Assembly (NCBI GenBank): GCA_900550645.1
Contig: URTA01000016.1
Coordinates: 1 to 41,462 of the forward strand
Source of the DNA: an uncultured Porphyromonadaceae bacterium
Lineage (GTDB): Bacteria > Bacteroidota > Bacteroidia > Bacteroidales > Muribaculaceae
Length of the DNA stretch: 41,462 bases
Reading direction: 5' to 3'
How positions within the stretch are numbered: position 1 is the first letter of the stretch; each line of letters opens with the position of its first letter. This document shows, piece by piece, positions 32,784 through 40,921 of the stretch. A model generated the notes under the pieces. That model was not told where the DNA came from and ran no database searches. It worked only from the letters and a program-made list of their open reading frames with translations. The position numbers and the translations under genes are program-made.

Positions 32784-32817
32784 ACCAGGGGCTGTGCCAT
32801 ACCGCGCAGCCCCTGGT
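32784..32817 (+). terminator. Terminator of the RiPP-Tat operon
   Basis: Perfect 11-base stem ACCAGGGGCTG (32784-32794) with CAGCCCCTGGT (32807-32817), loop 12 bases, then AGTCTTGTC. It marks the end of the operon 21 bases after tatC. Confidence 0.8.
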
Positions 32818-32882
32818 AGTCTTGTCACTGCAAATGCAAGTCATTTTTACTTCGCCATACTCGAGCAGGACAAGAAATAAGA

Positions 32883-32912
32883 GAGGGCGCATCAGCAATT
32901 TGATGCGCCCTC
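32883..32912 (-). terminator. Terminator of the aminotransferase gene
   Basis: Perfect 12-base stem GAGGGCGCATCA (32883-32894) with TGATGCGCCCTC (32901-32912). Read on the minus strand it is followed by TCTTATTTCTTG. It is 25 bases after the aminotransferase stop. Confidence 0.85.
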
Positions 32913-32936
32913 CGTGTATCAGTATTTTTCGGATTG

Positions 32937-34136
32937 TCAACGGATTGTGCCGGGATATGCCTCGAGTGCCTTGGCAAGGACTGTCAACGCTTTGGCGAGG
33001 TCTGCCTCTTTCAGCACGTATGCGATGCGCACCTGGTTCAGGCCCATTCCGGGCGTAGAGTAGAAGCCGGCAGCCGGCGCCATGAACACTGTCGCGCCGT
33101 CATAGCTGAACTCGCGCAGACACCATTTGCAGAACTCCTCGGCATTCTCCACGGGGAGGCTTGCCACGGTGTAGAACGCACCCATGGGGACGGGTGAGAA
33201 CACGCCGGGGATTTTGTTGAGGCCTTCCAGCAGGAAGTCGCGGCGGCGGCGGTATTCAGCAAACGCCTTTGTCATGTATTCCTGCGGGGTGTCTATAGAC
33301 GCTTCGGCCACGAGCTGACCCAGCAATGGGGGGCTGAGGCGAGCCTGCGCATATTTCATCACGCCGGCATAGATGTCCTTGTTGCGTGTCACGAGACAGC
33401 CGATGCGGATGCCGCACTCGTTGTAACGCTTTGACACGGAGTCAATCAGTATGACCTGATCCTCGATGCCCTCGAGCTGCATGGCGGAGGTCACGGGAGT
33501 GTCTGTGTAGCAGAACTCGCGGTAAACCTCGTCGGAGAGGAGGAACAGGTTGTGCTTCTTGACGATGTCGCGTATCTTCAGCAGCTCCTCGCGGGTGTAT
33601 ACGCCGCCGGTCGGGTTGCTGGGGTTACAGATCAGGATAGCCTTGGTCTTCGGGGTGATGCGCTTCTCAAACTCCTCAATGGGGGGAAGTGCGAAACCGT
33701 TCTTGATGTCGGAAGGAACACCGATTATCTTCACGCCCGCAGTCTTGGCAAAAGCCACATAGTTGGCATACGCGGGCTCGAGGAAGATGATTTCGTCGCC
33801 CGGGTCCATGGCTGTCAGGAACGCGAACAGCAGAGCCTCCGAACCGCCAGCAGTGACGACGATCTGGTTCTGCTCTACATTGATGTCAAAGCGGTTGTAA
33901 TACTCCACCAGCTTCTTGCGCAGCGAGGGAAGACCGTCACTGGGAGAATACTCGAGGACAGTGCGGTCAACAGCGTGCAGAGCCTTGAGAGCCTCCGGAG
34001 GGGTGGGAAGGTCCGGCTGGCCGATGTTCAGGCCGAAGACGCGCAGACCCTTGGCGCGAGCCTCATTGGCAAGCGGCGCGAGTTTTCTGATGGGCGAGGA
34101 CGGCATGTCCTGAACCCGATTAGATATAGAAGGCAT
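32937..34136 (-). CDS. Class I/II PLP-dependent aminotransferase
   Basis: 399-aa fold-type I aminotransferase of the aspartate aminotransferase-like family. N-terminal substrate region LNIGQPDLPTP, NPSNPTGGVYT (phosphate/cofactor contact), DEVYREF, and the PLP lysine in SVSKRYNECGIRIG. Likely aspartate or aromatic/alanine aminotransferase; exact substrate cannot be read from sequence. Monocistronic: own -7 element and terminator. Confidence 0.88.
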   Translation of the reverse strand: MPSISNRVQDMPSSPIRKLAPLANEARAKGLRVFGLNIGQPDLPTPPEALKALHAVDRTVLEYSPSDGLPSLRKKLVEYYNRFDINVEQNQIVVTAGGSEALLFAFLTAMDPGDEIIFLEPAYANYVAFAKTAGVKIIGVPSDIKNGFALPPIEEFEKRITPKTKAILICNPSNPTGGVYTREELLKIRDIVKKHNLFLLSDEVYREFCYTDTPVTSAMQLEGIEDQVILIDSVSKRYNECGIRIGCLVTRNKDIYAGVMKYAQARLSPPLLGQLVAEASIDTPQEYMTKAFAEYRRRRDFLLEGLNKIPGVFSPVPMGAFYTVASLPVENAEEFCKWCLREFSYDGATVFMAPAAGFYSTPGMGLNQVRIAYVLKEADLAKALTVLAKALEAYPGTIR

Positions 34137-34164
34137 ATATTAATGGTATTAAAATGTCATGTCT

Positions 34165-34182
34165 GCGGCTGCATGCAGCCGC
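34165..34182. repeat. 18-base perfect palindrome in the aminotransferase leader
   Basis: GCGGCTGCATGCAGCCGC lies 5 bases downstream of the aminotransferase -7 element (in its transcription direction), about where transcription starts. It could be a protein-binding operator or a leader hairpin. Confidence 0.6.
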
Positions 34183-34186
34183 GATG

Positions 34187-34194
34187 CAAAAGTA
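34187..34194 (-). promoter_or_regulatory. -7 element for the aminotransferase gene
   Basis: Minus-strand TACTTTTG followed by C fits TAnnTTTG, about 50 bases before the ATG. No good TTTG lies at -33; the region there is T-rich. Confidence 0.55.
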
Positions 34195-34354
34195 CATAAA
34201 AAAAACGAGATACCTGCCGAAGCCGCCCAAAAATTATGGCACATTGCCTGCCAGCCGCTTCAGCTGCGCCTCGTGTCCCCGAAAACCAGTAATGGCAGCG
34301 GGGCGGGGTGTGTCGTTTTTGCTCACTTTCAGCCGTTTTCACGCGGATTTTTTG

Positions 34355-34362
34355 TAAATTTG
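34355..34362 (+). promoter_or_regulatory. -7 element for typA-fic
   Basis: TAAATTTG followed by C, 35 bases before the typA ATG. The sequence 19-20 bases upstream is not TTTG. The rest of the divergent region 34137-34397 shows only the palindrome described above. Confidence 0.5.
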
Positions 34363-34397
34363 CAGCCGCTTAGCGTATTTGCTTCGCGCCAATCTAT

Positions 34398-36194
34398 ATG
34401 CAGAACATCCGAAACATAGCCATTATAGCCCACGTTGACCATGGCAAGACTACTCTCGTGGACAAAATGCTCCTCGCAGGACACCTTTTCCGTGAAAACC
34501 AGAATGCCGGAGAGCTGATACTCGACAACAATGACCTCGAGCGCGAGCGAGGGATAACAATCCTCTCCAAGAATGTCTCCATCAACTACAAGGGCGTAAA
34601 AATCAACATCATCGACACCCCGGGACACGCAGACTTCGGCGGCGAGGTGGAGCGTGTGCTGAACATGGCTGACGGATGCCTGTTGCTCGTTGACGCTTTC
34701 GAGGGCCCGATGCCGCAGACCCGCTTCGTATTGCAGAAGGCGATACAGATGGGGCTAAAGCCGGTGGTTGTGGTAAACAAGGTTGACAAGCCCAACTGCC
34801 GCCCCGACGAGGTGAACGAGATGGTGTTTGACCTCATGTTCTCGCTCGGCGCGACGGAGGACCAGCTCGATTTCGTCACCATATACGGCTCCGCCAAGGA
34901 GGGGTGGATGTCTACCGACTGGCACAAGCCGACACAGGACATCACAGCAGTTCTCGACGCAATCATCGACAACATCCCCGCGCCTACGGTCTACGAGGGC
35001 GACACGCAGATGCTCATCACGAGCCTCGACTACAGCAGCTATGTAGGCCGTATCGCCATAGGCCGCGTGCATCGCGGCACAATACGCGAAGGCCAGGAGA
35101 TAGCCCTCTGCCGCCGTGACGGCTCAGTCAGCCGCCAGCGCGTCAAGGAGCTGCACACGTTTGAGGGAATGGGACGCAAGAAGGTGCAGGAAGTGCCGAG
35201 CGGCGACATCTGCGCTATCGTCGGCCTCGAGGATTTTGAAATCGGCGACACCATCTCGCTCCCTGAAAACCCCGAACCGCTGCCGCGCATCGCCATTGAC
35301 GAGCCTACGATGTCGATGACATTCACAATCAACGACTCGCCTTTCTTCGGCAAAGACGGCAAGTATGTCACCTCGCGCCATATATGGGAACGCTTGCAGC
35401 GTGAGCTCGACCGCAACCTCGCCCTCCGCGTGGAGAAGACCGACAGCGAGGACAAGTGGATAGTCTATGGGCGCGGCGTGCTGCATCTCTCTATCCTCAT
35501 CGAGACCATGCGCCGCGAGGGGTATGAGCTGCAGGTAGGCCAGCCGCAGGTAATCATCAAGGAGATAGACGGCCAGAAATGCGAGCCTGTAGAGGTGCTG
35601 ACCATCAACGTGCCGGAGGAATACTCCTCCAAGGTCATCGACATGGTGACGCGCCGCCGTGGCGAGATCGTGTCGATGGAGACACAGGCCGACCGCATCA
35701 ACATCGAGTTCACAATTCCCTCTCGCGGCATCATCGGGCTGCGCAACAATGTGCTTACCGGCACTGCCGGCGAGGCCATAATGGCGCACCGGTTCCTCGA
35801 GTACCAGCCGTGGAAGGGCGACATACAGCGTCGCGTAAACGGCTCGCTCATTGCCCTTTCCGCCGGCACGGCATACGCATACGCGATTGACAAGCTGCAA
35901 GACCGGGGACGCTTCTTCATATTTCCGCAGGAGGAAGTGTATGCCGGCCAAGTCGTTGGCGAAAACGCCAAGGACAATGACATAGTGGTCAACGTCACCA
36001 AGTCCAAGAAGCTGACAAACATGCGTGCCAGCGGCTCTGACGACAAGGTGAAAATAGTGCCGCCGGTGGTATTCTCGCTCGAGGAGGCTCTCGAATACAT
36101 CAAGGAGGACGAGTATGTGGAGGTAACGCCCAACCACCTGCGGCTGCGCAAAATCATCCTCGATGACCTGGAGCGCAAGCGTGCCGCAAAATGA
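34398..36194 (+). CDS. typA: Translational GTPase TypA/BipA
   Basis: 598-aa ribosome-binding GTPase related to EF-G, involved in 50S assembly and stress. G1 AHVDHGKTT near residue 10, switch II DTPGHADFGGEVER, G4 NKVDKP. Domain II-III and the family-specific C-terminal domain (RGIIGLRNNVLTGTAGEAIM onward) follow. Full length. The stop overlaps the start of the fic gene (ATGA). Confidence 0.94.
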   Translation: MQNIRNIAIIAHVDHGKTTLVDKMLLAGHLFRENQNAGELILDNNDLERERGITILSKNVSINYKGVKINIIDTPGHADFGGEVERVLNMADGCLLLVDAFEGPMPQTRFVLQKAIQMGLKPVVVVNKVDKPNCRPDEVNEMVFDLMFSLGATEDQLDFVTIYGSAKEGWMSTDWHKPTQDITAVLDAIIDNIPAPTVYEGDTQMLITSLDYSSYVGRIAIGRVHRGTIREGQEIALCRRDGSVSRQRVKELHTFEGMGRKKVQEVPSGDICAIVGLEDFEIGDTISLPENPEPLPRIAIDEPTMSMTFTINDSPFFGKDGKYVTSRHIWERLQRELDRNLALRVEKTDSEDKWIVYGRGVLHLSILIETMRREGYELQVGQPQVIIKEIDGQKCEPVEVLTINVPEEYSSKVIDMVTRRRGEIVSMETQADRINIEFTIPSRGIIGLRNNVLTGTAGEAIMAHRFLEYQPWKGDIQRRVNGSLIALSAGTAYAYAIDKLQDRGRFFIFPQEEVYAGQVVGENAKDNDIVVNVTKSKKLTNMRASGSDDKVKIVPPVVFSLEEALEYIKEDEYVEVTPNHLRLRKIILDDLERKRAAK

Positions 36195-36763
36195 ACGGAC
36201 GGCAAACAAAGGACATTGACGCTTTGAGCCTCGAAAATGCGAAACGCCTTTTCGAGTCGGGCGAAATACACAATATCGAAGTCGGCACAGTCGCCGGGCT
36301 TTTGGCCATACACAAGGCTCTTTTCGGCGGACTGTACGATTTCGCCGGGCAGATACGTGACAAAAACATAAGCAAGGGCAATTTTCGTTTCGCCAACTGC
36401 CTCTATCTGAAAGAAGCATTGGCGGCGATTGAGCGTATGCCGGAATCCTCATACGAGGAGATAATAGCCAAATATGTGGAATTGAACGTGGCGCATCCGT
36501 TCATGGAGGGCAACGGCAGGTCTACACGCATCTGGCTCGATATGATTTTGCGCCGAAATCTCGGAAAGGTAATCGACTGGCAGCTGGTAGACAAGGACTT
36601 GTACCTTCAGGCCATGGAACGCAGTCCGGTCAATGACCTGGAATTGCGTTTCCTGCTGCAACCTGCGCTCACAGACCGCATTGACGACTGCGAAATAATT
36701 TTCAAAGGCATCGAACAGTCTTATTACTATGAGGGTTACGGCATGCGGCCTGCGTCGCGGTAA
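36191..36763 (+). CDS. Fic-domain protein with C-terminal inhibitory motif
   Basis: 190-aa Fic protein. The catalytic motif is complete, H102-P-F-M-E106-G-N-G-R110-S-T-R113, predicting transfer of AMP from ATP onto a target hydroxyl. The flap region (NFRFANCLYLKEAL) precedes it. The C-terminus carries S177-x3-E181-G182, matching the (S/T)xxxE(G/N) inhibitory helix of class III Fic proteins such as NmFic, which is about the same length. It should therefore be self-inhibited until the helix moves or the protein is modified. Known class III targets include DNA gyrase; the target here is unknown. The start overlaps the typA stop, and its last 28 bases overlap the end of radC on the other strand. 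Confidence 0.88.
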   Translation: MNGRQTKDIDALSLENAKRLFESGEIHNIEVGTVAGLLAIHKALFGGLYDFAGQIRDKNISKGNFRFANCLYLKEALAAIERMPESSYEEIIAKYVELNVAHPFMEGNGRSTRIWLDMILRRNLGKVIDWQLVDKDLYLQAMERSPVNDLELRFLLQPALTDRIDDCEIIFKGIEQSYYYEGYGMRPASR

Positions 36764-37479
36764 CTGAAATACCCCTGCGCCGTAACTATAAGGTGGTCGA
36801 GCATGGCAATGTCAAGGTTGCGGCACGCCGTGGCGCATTTCTCGGTCATGCCGTCGTCAGAACGTGACGGGGTGAGATTGCCGGACGGGTGATTGTGGCA
36901 AAGCGCGAGCGAAGCGGCATTTTCCACCAGTGCCTCTTTCATTACTACCTTAATATCGAATACGCTCGACGTAAGGCCTCCCTGCGAGGCCCGGAACATA
37001 CGGATAATGCGGTTGTTGCGTGCCAGCAAGAGCACCCATATTTCCTCATGCGGGAGGTTGCCGATGCGCGGCTGCATGACGCGGAAAATGTCTTGTGAAC
37101 AACGTATCACGGGGTCTTCAGATGCCGTTTCGGCGGTGTAGCGGCGTATCAGTTCCATTACGGCCTCTATCTGTATCGCCTTGGTACGCCCTATCCCCTT
37201 GATGCCCATTATTTCTGCACGCGAGCGTCGTTCCAGCGTGTGAAGCCGCCCGTCATTGGCACGCATCATCTCGCGCATCATCTCGGTAATCGGTTTGCCA
37301 GGGATGCCGGTGCGGAGTATCACCGCCAGAAGTTCGGGTATCGAAAGCACGCCCACGCCGTGGCAGAACGCCTTTTCGCGCGGCTGCTCGTCCTCGTCCA
37401 TCTCCTTGACAGTCCGCACAGGAGCCATCTGTGCCACGCCCTTGCCGGCATACTCCGGCGCCTGTTCCTTGACTATCAC
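36736..37479 (-). CDS. radC: RadC family JAB-domain protein
   Basis: 247-aa chromosomal RadC-type protein. Helix-hairpin-helix-like N-terminus (LLAVILRTGIPG, GIKGIGRTKAIQI) and a C-terminal JAB/MPN domain with the metal motif HNHPSG followed by S-x2-D (PSRSDD). Despite the name, its role in repair is doubtful. It follows the glycosyltransferase by 34 bases and its 3' end overlaps fic convergently. Confidence 0.9.
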   Translation of the reverse strand: MIVKEQAPEYAGKGVAQMAPVRTVKEMDEDEQPREKAFCHGVGVLSIPELLAVILRTGIPGKPITEMMREMMRANDGRLHTLERRSRAEIMGIKGIGRTKAIQIEAVMELIRRYTAETASEDPVIRCSQDIFRVMQPRIGNLPHEEIWVLLLARNNRIIRMFRASQGGLTSSVFDIKVVMKEALVENAASLALCHNHPSGNLTPSRSDDGMTEKCATACRNLDIAMLDHLIVTAQGYFSYRDAGRMP

Positions 37480-37513
37480 TGCTGACTGCGAGGAAGAATG
37501 GTTGAAAACGACA

Positions 37514-38530
37514 TTATTTGCCCCGGCGCATCTCTATCTCCTGCTGCTCGTCGCGTCCGTGGCGCAGCAGTATCTTCCAGACGTATGCACGTATGAAACC
37601 AGTGCCGTAGCCCCACAGCTGCGTCATTGCTGCCACCACAGCAAGCGAGCCGATTTTCAGCGACTTTGTGGAGCATATCGCGCTTATCCACAGGGCTATG
37701 AGGTATACGGCAAGCGGCAGCAGCGACCATGGGCAGAAAAAGCTGCCGATGACCATTGCCGTGGCGAAAATCACGAACAGCGCGGGCAGCCAATGCACAG
37801 CCTTCATTGAGCCTGGATAGATGAGCTGTAGGGTGATGCGCGACATTCCGAACACATGTACCTGCCGCCAGAACTTGCGCATATCCACGCGCCGCTTGTG
37901 GTAGACCCTCACGTCCCGGTACAGCTTGATGCCGAAACCGGCAAGGCGTATGCGCGTGCTCATGTCGATGTCCTCGGAGAACATCTCGCGGAAACCGCCG
38001 ACCTTGTCGTATACACTGCGCGAAAATCCCATGTTGAACGTCCTGGGCACAAACTTCTCCAGCTGCACCTTGCCGCCGCGTATTCCGCCGGTGGTCAGGA
38101 ATGCCGTCATAGAATAATTGATAGCCTTCTGCGTGTCGCTGAACGAGCTGTGAGCAGCATCCGGGCCGCCGAAACAGTCCGTGGGGTTGTCGTGCAGCTC
38201 GCGGCGGAGCGTGGCCATGTACTCTGGAGGGAGGATACAGTCAGAGTCGACGAAGACAAAGAAGTCTCCGTCGGCTCTTTCTATTCCGTAGTTTCTGGCA
38301 ATGCTGCGCCCCTCGCTGTCCTTGTGGAAATACTTCAGGTTCAGTCGGCCTTTGTACCCTTCGCAAATGTCACGGCACGGGTCAGTGCTGCCGTCTTCGA
38401 CTATCACAATCTCGAATCCGCCGACGGTCTGCTGCGACAGGCTTTCGAGCAAGTCACGCACCTCGTCACGGCGGTTATATACCGGCACGATAATGGAAAT
38501 ATCCGTCTGCGGATCGGGCTGTAGGCTCAT
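37514..38530 (-). CDS. Membrane-bound family 2 glycosyltransferase
   Basis: 338-aa GT-A fold glycosyltransferase. N-terminal ISIIVPVYNRRDEV nucleotide-binding block, VDSD (DxD-like metal motif near residue 93), and FSEDIDMSTRIRLAG (ED acceptor/base region). The C-terminal 90 residues carry three to four hydrophobic helices, anchoring it in the inner membrane. A role in polysaccharide, glycolipid or protein glycan synthesis is likely; the sugar is unknown. It sits between efp and radC with 34-base gaps, probably one transcript. Confidence 0.88.
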   Translation of the reverse strand: MSLQPDPQTDISIIVPVYNRRDEVRDLLESLSQQTVGGFEIVIVEDGSTDPCRDICEGYKGRLNLKYFHKDSEGRSIARNYGIERADGDFFVFVDSDCILPPEYMATLRRELHDNPTDCFGGPDAAHSSFSDTQKAINYSMTAFLTTGGIRGGKVQLEKFVPRTFNMGFSRSVYDKVGGFREMFSEDIDMSTRIRLAGFGIKLYRDVRVYHKRRVDMRKFWRQVHVFGMSRITLQLIYPGSMKAVHWLPALFVIFATAMVIGSFFCPWSLLPLAVYLIALWISAICSTKSLKIGSLAVVAAMTQLWGYGTGFIRAYVWKILLRHGRDEQQEIEMRRGK

Positions 38531-38564
38531 TGCCAGCTATTTTGTTTATGCTATATGTGTGTGA

Positions 38565-39131
38565 TCAGGCTTTCACGCGGCCTACATAGCTGCCGTCGCG
38601 AGTGTCGACCTCAATCTTCTCTCCAGTGTTGATGAAGAGGGGCACACGTACAGTTGCGCCAGTCTCCACAGTCGCAGGCTTGAGGGTGTTGGTAGCGGTG
38701 TCGCCTTTCAGTCCCGGCTCGGTGTAGGTGATTTCGAGGACAGTCTTCATAGGCATCTCAGCATAGAGGACAGTGTCGGTGCTTGCGTCGCTCACCACCT
38801 CCACGATGTCGCCCTCCTTCATGAAGTCAGAGCCGGTCACGAGAGCCTTGGAGATAGGTATCTGCTCGAAAGTCTCCTGGTTCATGAAGATGTCGTCGCC
38901 TCCGTCGGCATAGAGGTACTGGTAGGGGCGGCGTTCCACGCGCACGTCTTCGAGTTTCTCGCCGATGTTGAAGCGGCGTTCTATAACGCGGCCGTCAACG
39001 ACGTCTTTCAGCTTGGTGCGCATGAAAGTGTTGCCCTTGCCGGGCTTTACGTGCAGGAACTCCACACAGAAATAGAGACGGCCGTCCATGCGGATGCAGG
39101 TGCCGTTCTTGATGTCTTGAGCGTTCATCAT
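38565..39131 (-). CDS. efp: Elongation factor P
   Basis: 188-aa translation factor that rescues ribosomes stalled at polyproline. It has three beta-barrel domains: the N-terminal KOW-like region with tip loop KPGKGN (the lysine is the usual modification site), the central domain and the C-terminal OB domain (VPLFINTGEKIEVDTRDG). The start at 39131 (MMNAQDIKNGTCIRMDG) matches the family; the longer frame from 39230 runs through the promoter and is rejected. AAAGGAG lies about 12 bases before the ATG. Confidence 0.94.
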   Translation of the reverse strand: MMNAQDIKNGTCIRMDGRLYFCVEFLHVKPGKGNTFMRTKLKDVVDGRVIERRFNIGEKLEDVRVERRPYQYLYADGGDDIFMNQETFEQIPISKALVTGSDFMKEGDIVEVVSDASTDTVLYAEMPMKTVLEITYTEPGLKGDTATNTLKPATVETGATVRVPLFINTGEKIEVDTRDGSYVGRVKA

Positions 39132-39176
39132 ATTAGGTATGTCTCCTTTATAGTTATGTGTCAAACGATTAGGCTG

Positions 39177-39207
39177 CAAAATTACAAAAAAAACGCGAAC
39201 AGGCAAA
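39177..39207 (-). promoter_or_regulatory. Promoter of efp
   Basis: Minus strand TTTG (39204-39207), 19 bases, TAATTTTG (39177-39184): full consensus, 45 bases before the efp ATG. Confidence 0.8.
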
Positions 39208-39276
39208 GGCAGGGGGCATATCCGGCGCAAAAATCGGCATGACAGACAGTTTGCCGCACGAAAAGGGGGGAATTAT

Positions 39277-39307
39277 TTTGTGGATTGAAAATGATTTCCT
39301 AATTTTG
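39277..39307 (+). promoter_or_regulatory. Promoter of rpmH
   Basis: TTTG (39277-39280), 19 bases, TAATTTTG (39300-39307): full consensus, divergent from the efp promoter about 70 bases away. Confidence 0.8.
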
Positions 39308-39343
39308 CAGTCCGAAAACCCGAAATAAAAAACACGACATACG

Positions 39344-39499
39344 ATGAAAAGAACATTTCAGCCCTCAAACCGCAGAAGAGTCAACAAGCACGGTTTCCGT
39401 GAAAGAATGGCTACCAAGGACGGACGCAAGGTATTGTCACGCCGTCGCGCCAAAGGTCGCGCTTCGCTGAGCGTATCAGACCATCTGGCAAGCAAGTGA
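39344..39499 (+). CDS. rpmH: 50S ribosomal protein L34
   Basis: 51-aa ribosomal protein L34, almost entirely basic. It starts MKRTFQPSNRRRVNKHGF, followed by RERMATKDGRKVLSRRRAKG, the universal L34 signature. The C-terminus ends SVSDHLASK. It has its own promoter and no adjacent rnpA, unlike the common rpmH-rnpA arrangement near the origin in many bacteria. Confidence 0.96.
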   Translation: MKRTFQPSNRRRVNKHGFRERMATKDGRKVLSRRRAKGRASLSVSDHLASK

Positions 39500-39540
39500 T
39501 GACGGTCGTCTGACGACGGCGCGTTGGCACAGATACATAA

Positions 39541-39577
39541 GGCTGTTCCCCCTGACATACAGAGGGGAGCTGCTTTT
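39541..39577 (+). terminator. Probable rpmH terminator
   Basis: TTCCCC and GGGGAG arms (39546-39551, 39564-39569) with further imperfect GGC/GCT pairing outside, followed by CTTTTG. GACATAC/GTATGTC offers an alternative fold. 42 bases after rpmH. Confidence 0.5.
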
Positions 39578-39622
39578 GTATGTCTTTGCATCAACTGCAA
39601 AACAGCCAAGGCCACTATCCAG

Positions 39623-39658
39623 TTTAGCCGCGACAGCCATACGACTGTCGCGGCTAAA
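39623..39658. terminator. Strong hairpin between rpmH and the oxidoreductase remnant
   Basis: Perfect 14-base stem TTTAGCCGCGACAG (39623-39636) with CTGTCGCGGCTAAA (39645-39658), 8-base loop. It lies between convergent genes; the long A/T ends allow termination in both directions. Confidence 0.75.
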
Positions 39659-39682
39659 TTATTGATGCTTAAATGCATGCTG

Positions 39683-39970
39683 TCAGGAATTGGCAACAGT
39701 CATGTCGCGGGTAATGCTTACACTCTGCCCGGCATACAGGCTGTCGTCCTTGATAAGGCGCGTCGCGAACTCTACAACCGAGGGTATGGTCGAAATGTAT
39801 CCCTTGGCCTGTTCTCCCTTGAAAGTGAGCACGAAGTCGCCAGCGTCACCGTCACGCAGATAGCCGGGACGCAATACGGTGTAGTCCAGTCCGCTCGCCT
39901 CGACTATGTCAGCGGCTTCCCGGTTCGGCACCTGATCCGGATTGTTGCGTACATTGTCCTTGTCGTCCAT
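39683..39970 (-). pseudogene. Truncated NAD(P)-binding oxidoreductase remnant
   Basis: The 95-residue frame matches only the C-terminal half of the NAD(P)H-binding (NmrA-like/atypical SDR) family. REAADIVEASGLDYTVLRPG is the typical central block, followed by the GYISTIPSVVEFATRLIKD region and QSVSITRD. The N-terminal Rossmann half, with the GxxGxxG nucleotide-binding loop (about 100 residues), is missing. Its place is occupied by the omega-amidase gene, which ends 21 bases upstream. It still has an ATG and no internal stop, so a short product is possible, but it cannot bind NAD(P) normally. Confidence 0.7.
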
Positions 39971-39991
39971 ATCAATACATTTTTCATCTTG

Positions 39992-40804
39992 TCAGCAGAC
40001 TATTTCGTCGTCGGCGATTGCAAAGGAGTCTGCGTCACGCCATGCGCCGAACTTGGAGCGGAAAGCATCTATCCTCTCCTTGCTGAGCGTAGCGTAAATG
40101 ATGTCGCTTCCTTCGGTGCGAATGCCAACAGGCTTACCCTTGAAGTCGTAGACCTCCGACGAGCCGTCATACTCAAAGCCCTTGTCGTCCACGCCCCGGC
40201 AGGTCACGCCGCACAGGTACGCGAGGTTCTCGATGGCACGTGCCGGCAGCAACTTGTTCCATGCGTCGATGCGTACCTTAGGCCAGTTGGCGACAGCTAA
40301 CAGCACATCGTATTCGTTGGCGCGGTTGCGGCACCACACCGGGAAACGGATGTCATAGCACACTACCATGGCGATGTTCCATCCACGGTATCTCACTGCG
40401 AGGCGGTCGTAACCGCGAGAGAAGCTCTTATGCTCGCCGGCAAATGTGAACAGATGCCTTTTGTCGGCAAACGTCTCGTCTCCGGAAGGTTCGATGAAGA
40501 AAGCGCGGTTGTACAGCGAGCCGCCCGAGTCGGCGATGAAACTGCCGGCAATAGCCATATTGTACTTGGCGGCAAGCTGCTTGATGAAATCAATGGTCTC
40601 ACCGGTGTTGCGTTCGGCATACGGTCGTATCGTTTCCTTGTCCGAAGTGAGGAAACCTGTGGAGAACATCTCCGGCAGCACAAGCAGATCGGTAAGCGGA
40701 TGCACATTTGCAGCCGCCTCGGCAAGCGTGGCGAGGTTCTTCTCCTTGTCTCCCCAGGCTATCTGCATCGGGAGCAAAGCTATGTTTAGGTCTTTTTGGG
40801 TCAT
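39992..40804 (-). CDS. Nitrilase-superfamily amidohydrolase (omega-amidase/YafV-like)
   Basis: 270-aa carbon-nitrogen hydrolase. The Glu-Lys-Cys triad is intact: E45 in LVLPEM, K115 in DKRHLF, C149 in VVCYDIRFP. Length and motifs fit the YafV/Nit2 group, which hydrolyses alpha-keto acid amides such as 2-oxoglutaramate (metabolite repair). Cytoplasmic. The truncated oxidoreductase remnant follows immediately. Confidence 0.88.
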   Translation of the reverse strand: MTQKDLNIALLPMQIAWGDKEKNLATLAEAAANVHPLTDLLVLPEMFSTGFLTSDKETIRPYAERNTGETIDFIKQLAAKYNMAIAGSFIADSGGSLYNRAFFIEPSGDETFADKRHLFTFAGEHKSFSRGYDRLAVRYRGWNIAMVVCYDIRFPVWCRNRANEYDVLLAVANWPKVRIDAWNKLLPARAIENLAYLCGVTCRGVDDKGFEYDGSSEVYDFKGKPVGIRTEGSDIIYATLSKERIDAFRSKFGAWRDADSFAIADDEIVC

Positions 40805-40864
40805 GTTGCTATGGTATGGTTAACAATGTGCACAGCCATTGCCGATCATGCACACCGCACTTCA

Positions 40865-40884
40865 GGATACGGCATGCCGCATCC
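40865..40884. repeat. Inverted repeat between the omega-amidase and the unknown gene
   Basis: GGATACGGC and GCCGCATCC flank a central AT, complementary except at one pair. On the plus strand a T-run follows about 15 bases later. It may be a weak terminator for the unknown gene upstream or an operator for the omega-amidase; nothing else is visible in 40805-40921. Confidence 0.4.
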
Positions 40885-40921
40885 TTGGCTGAAAAGTTTT
40901 TTCGCAGCCCTTTCAGCGGGA

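Noticed and set aside
35124..36452. 442-aa minus-strand frame opposite typA and fic
   Set aside because: Shadow of highly conserved typA codons on the opposite strand.
39132..39230. 33-codon N-terminal extension of EF-P
   Set aside because: It runs through a full consensus promoter; the family start motif lies at 39131.
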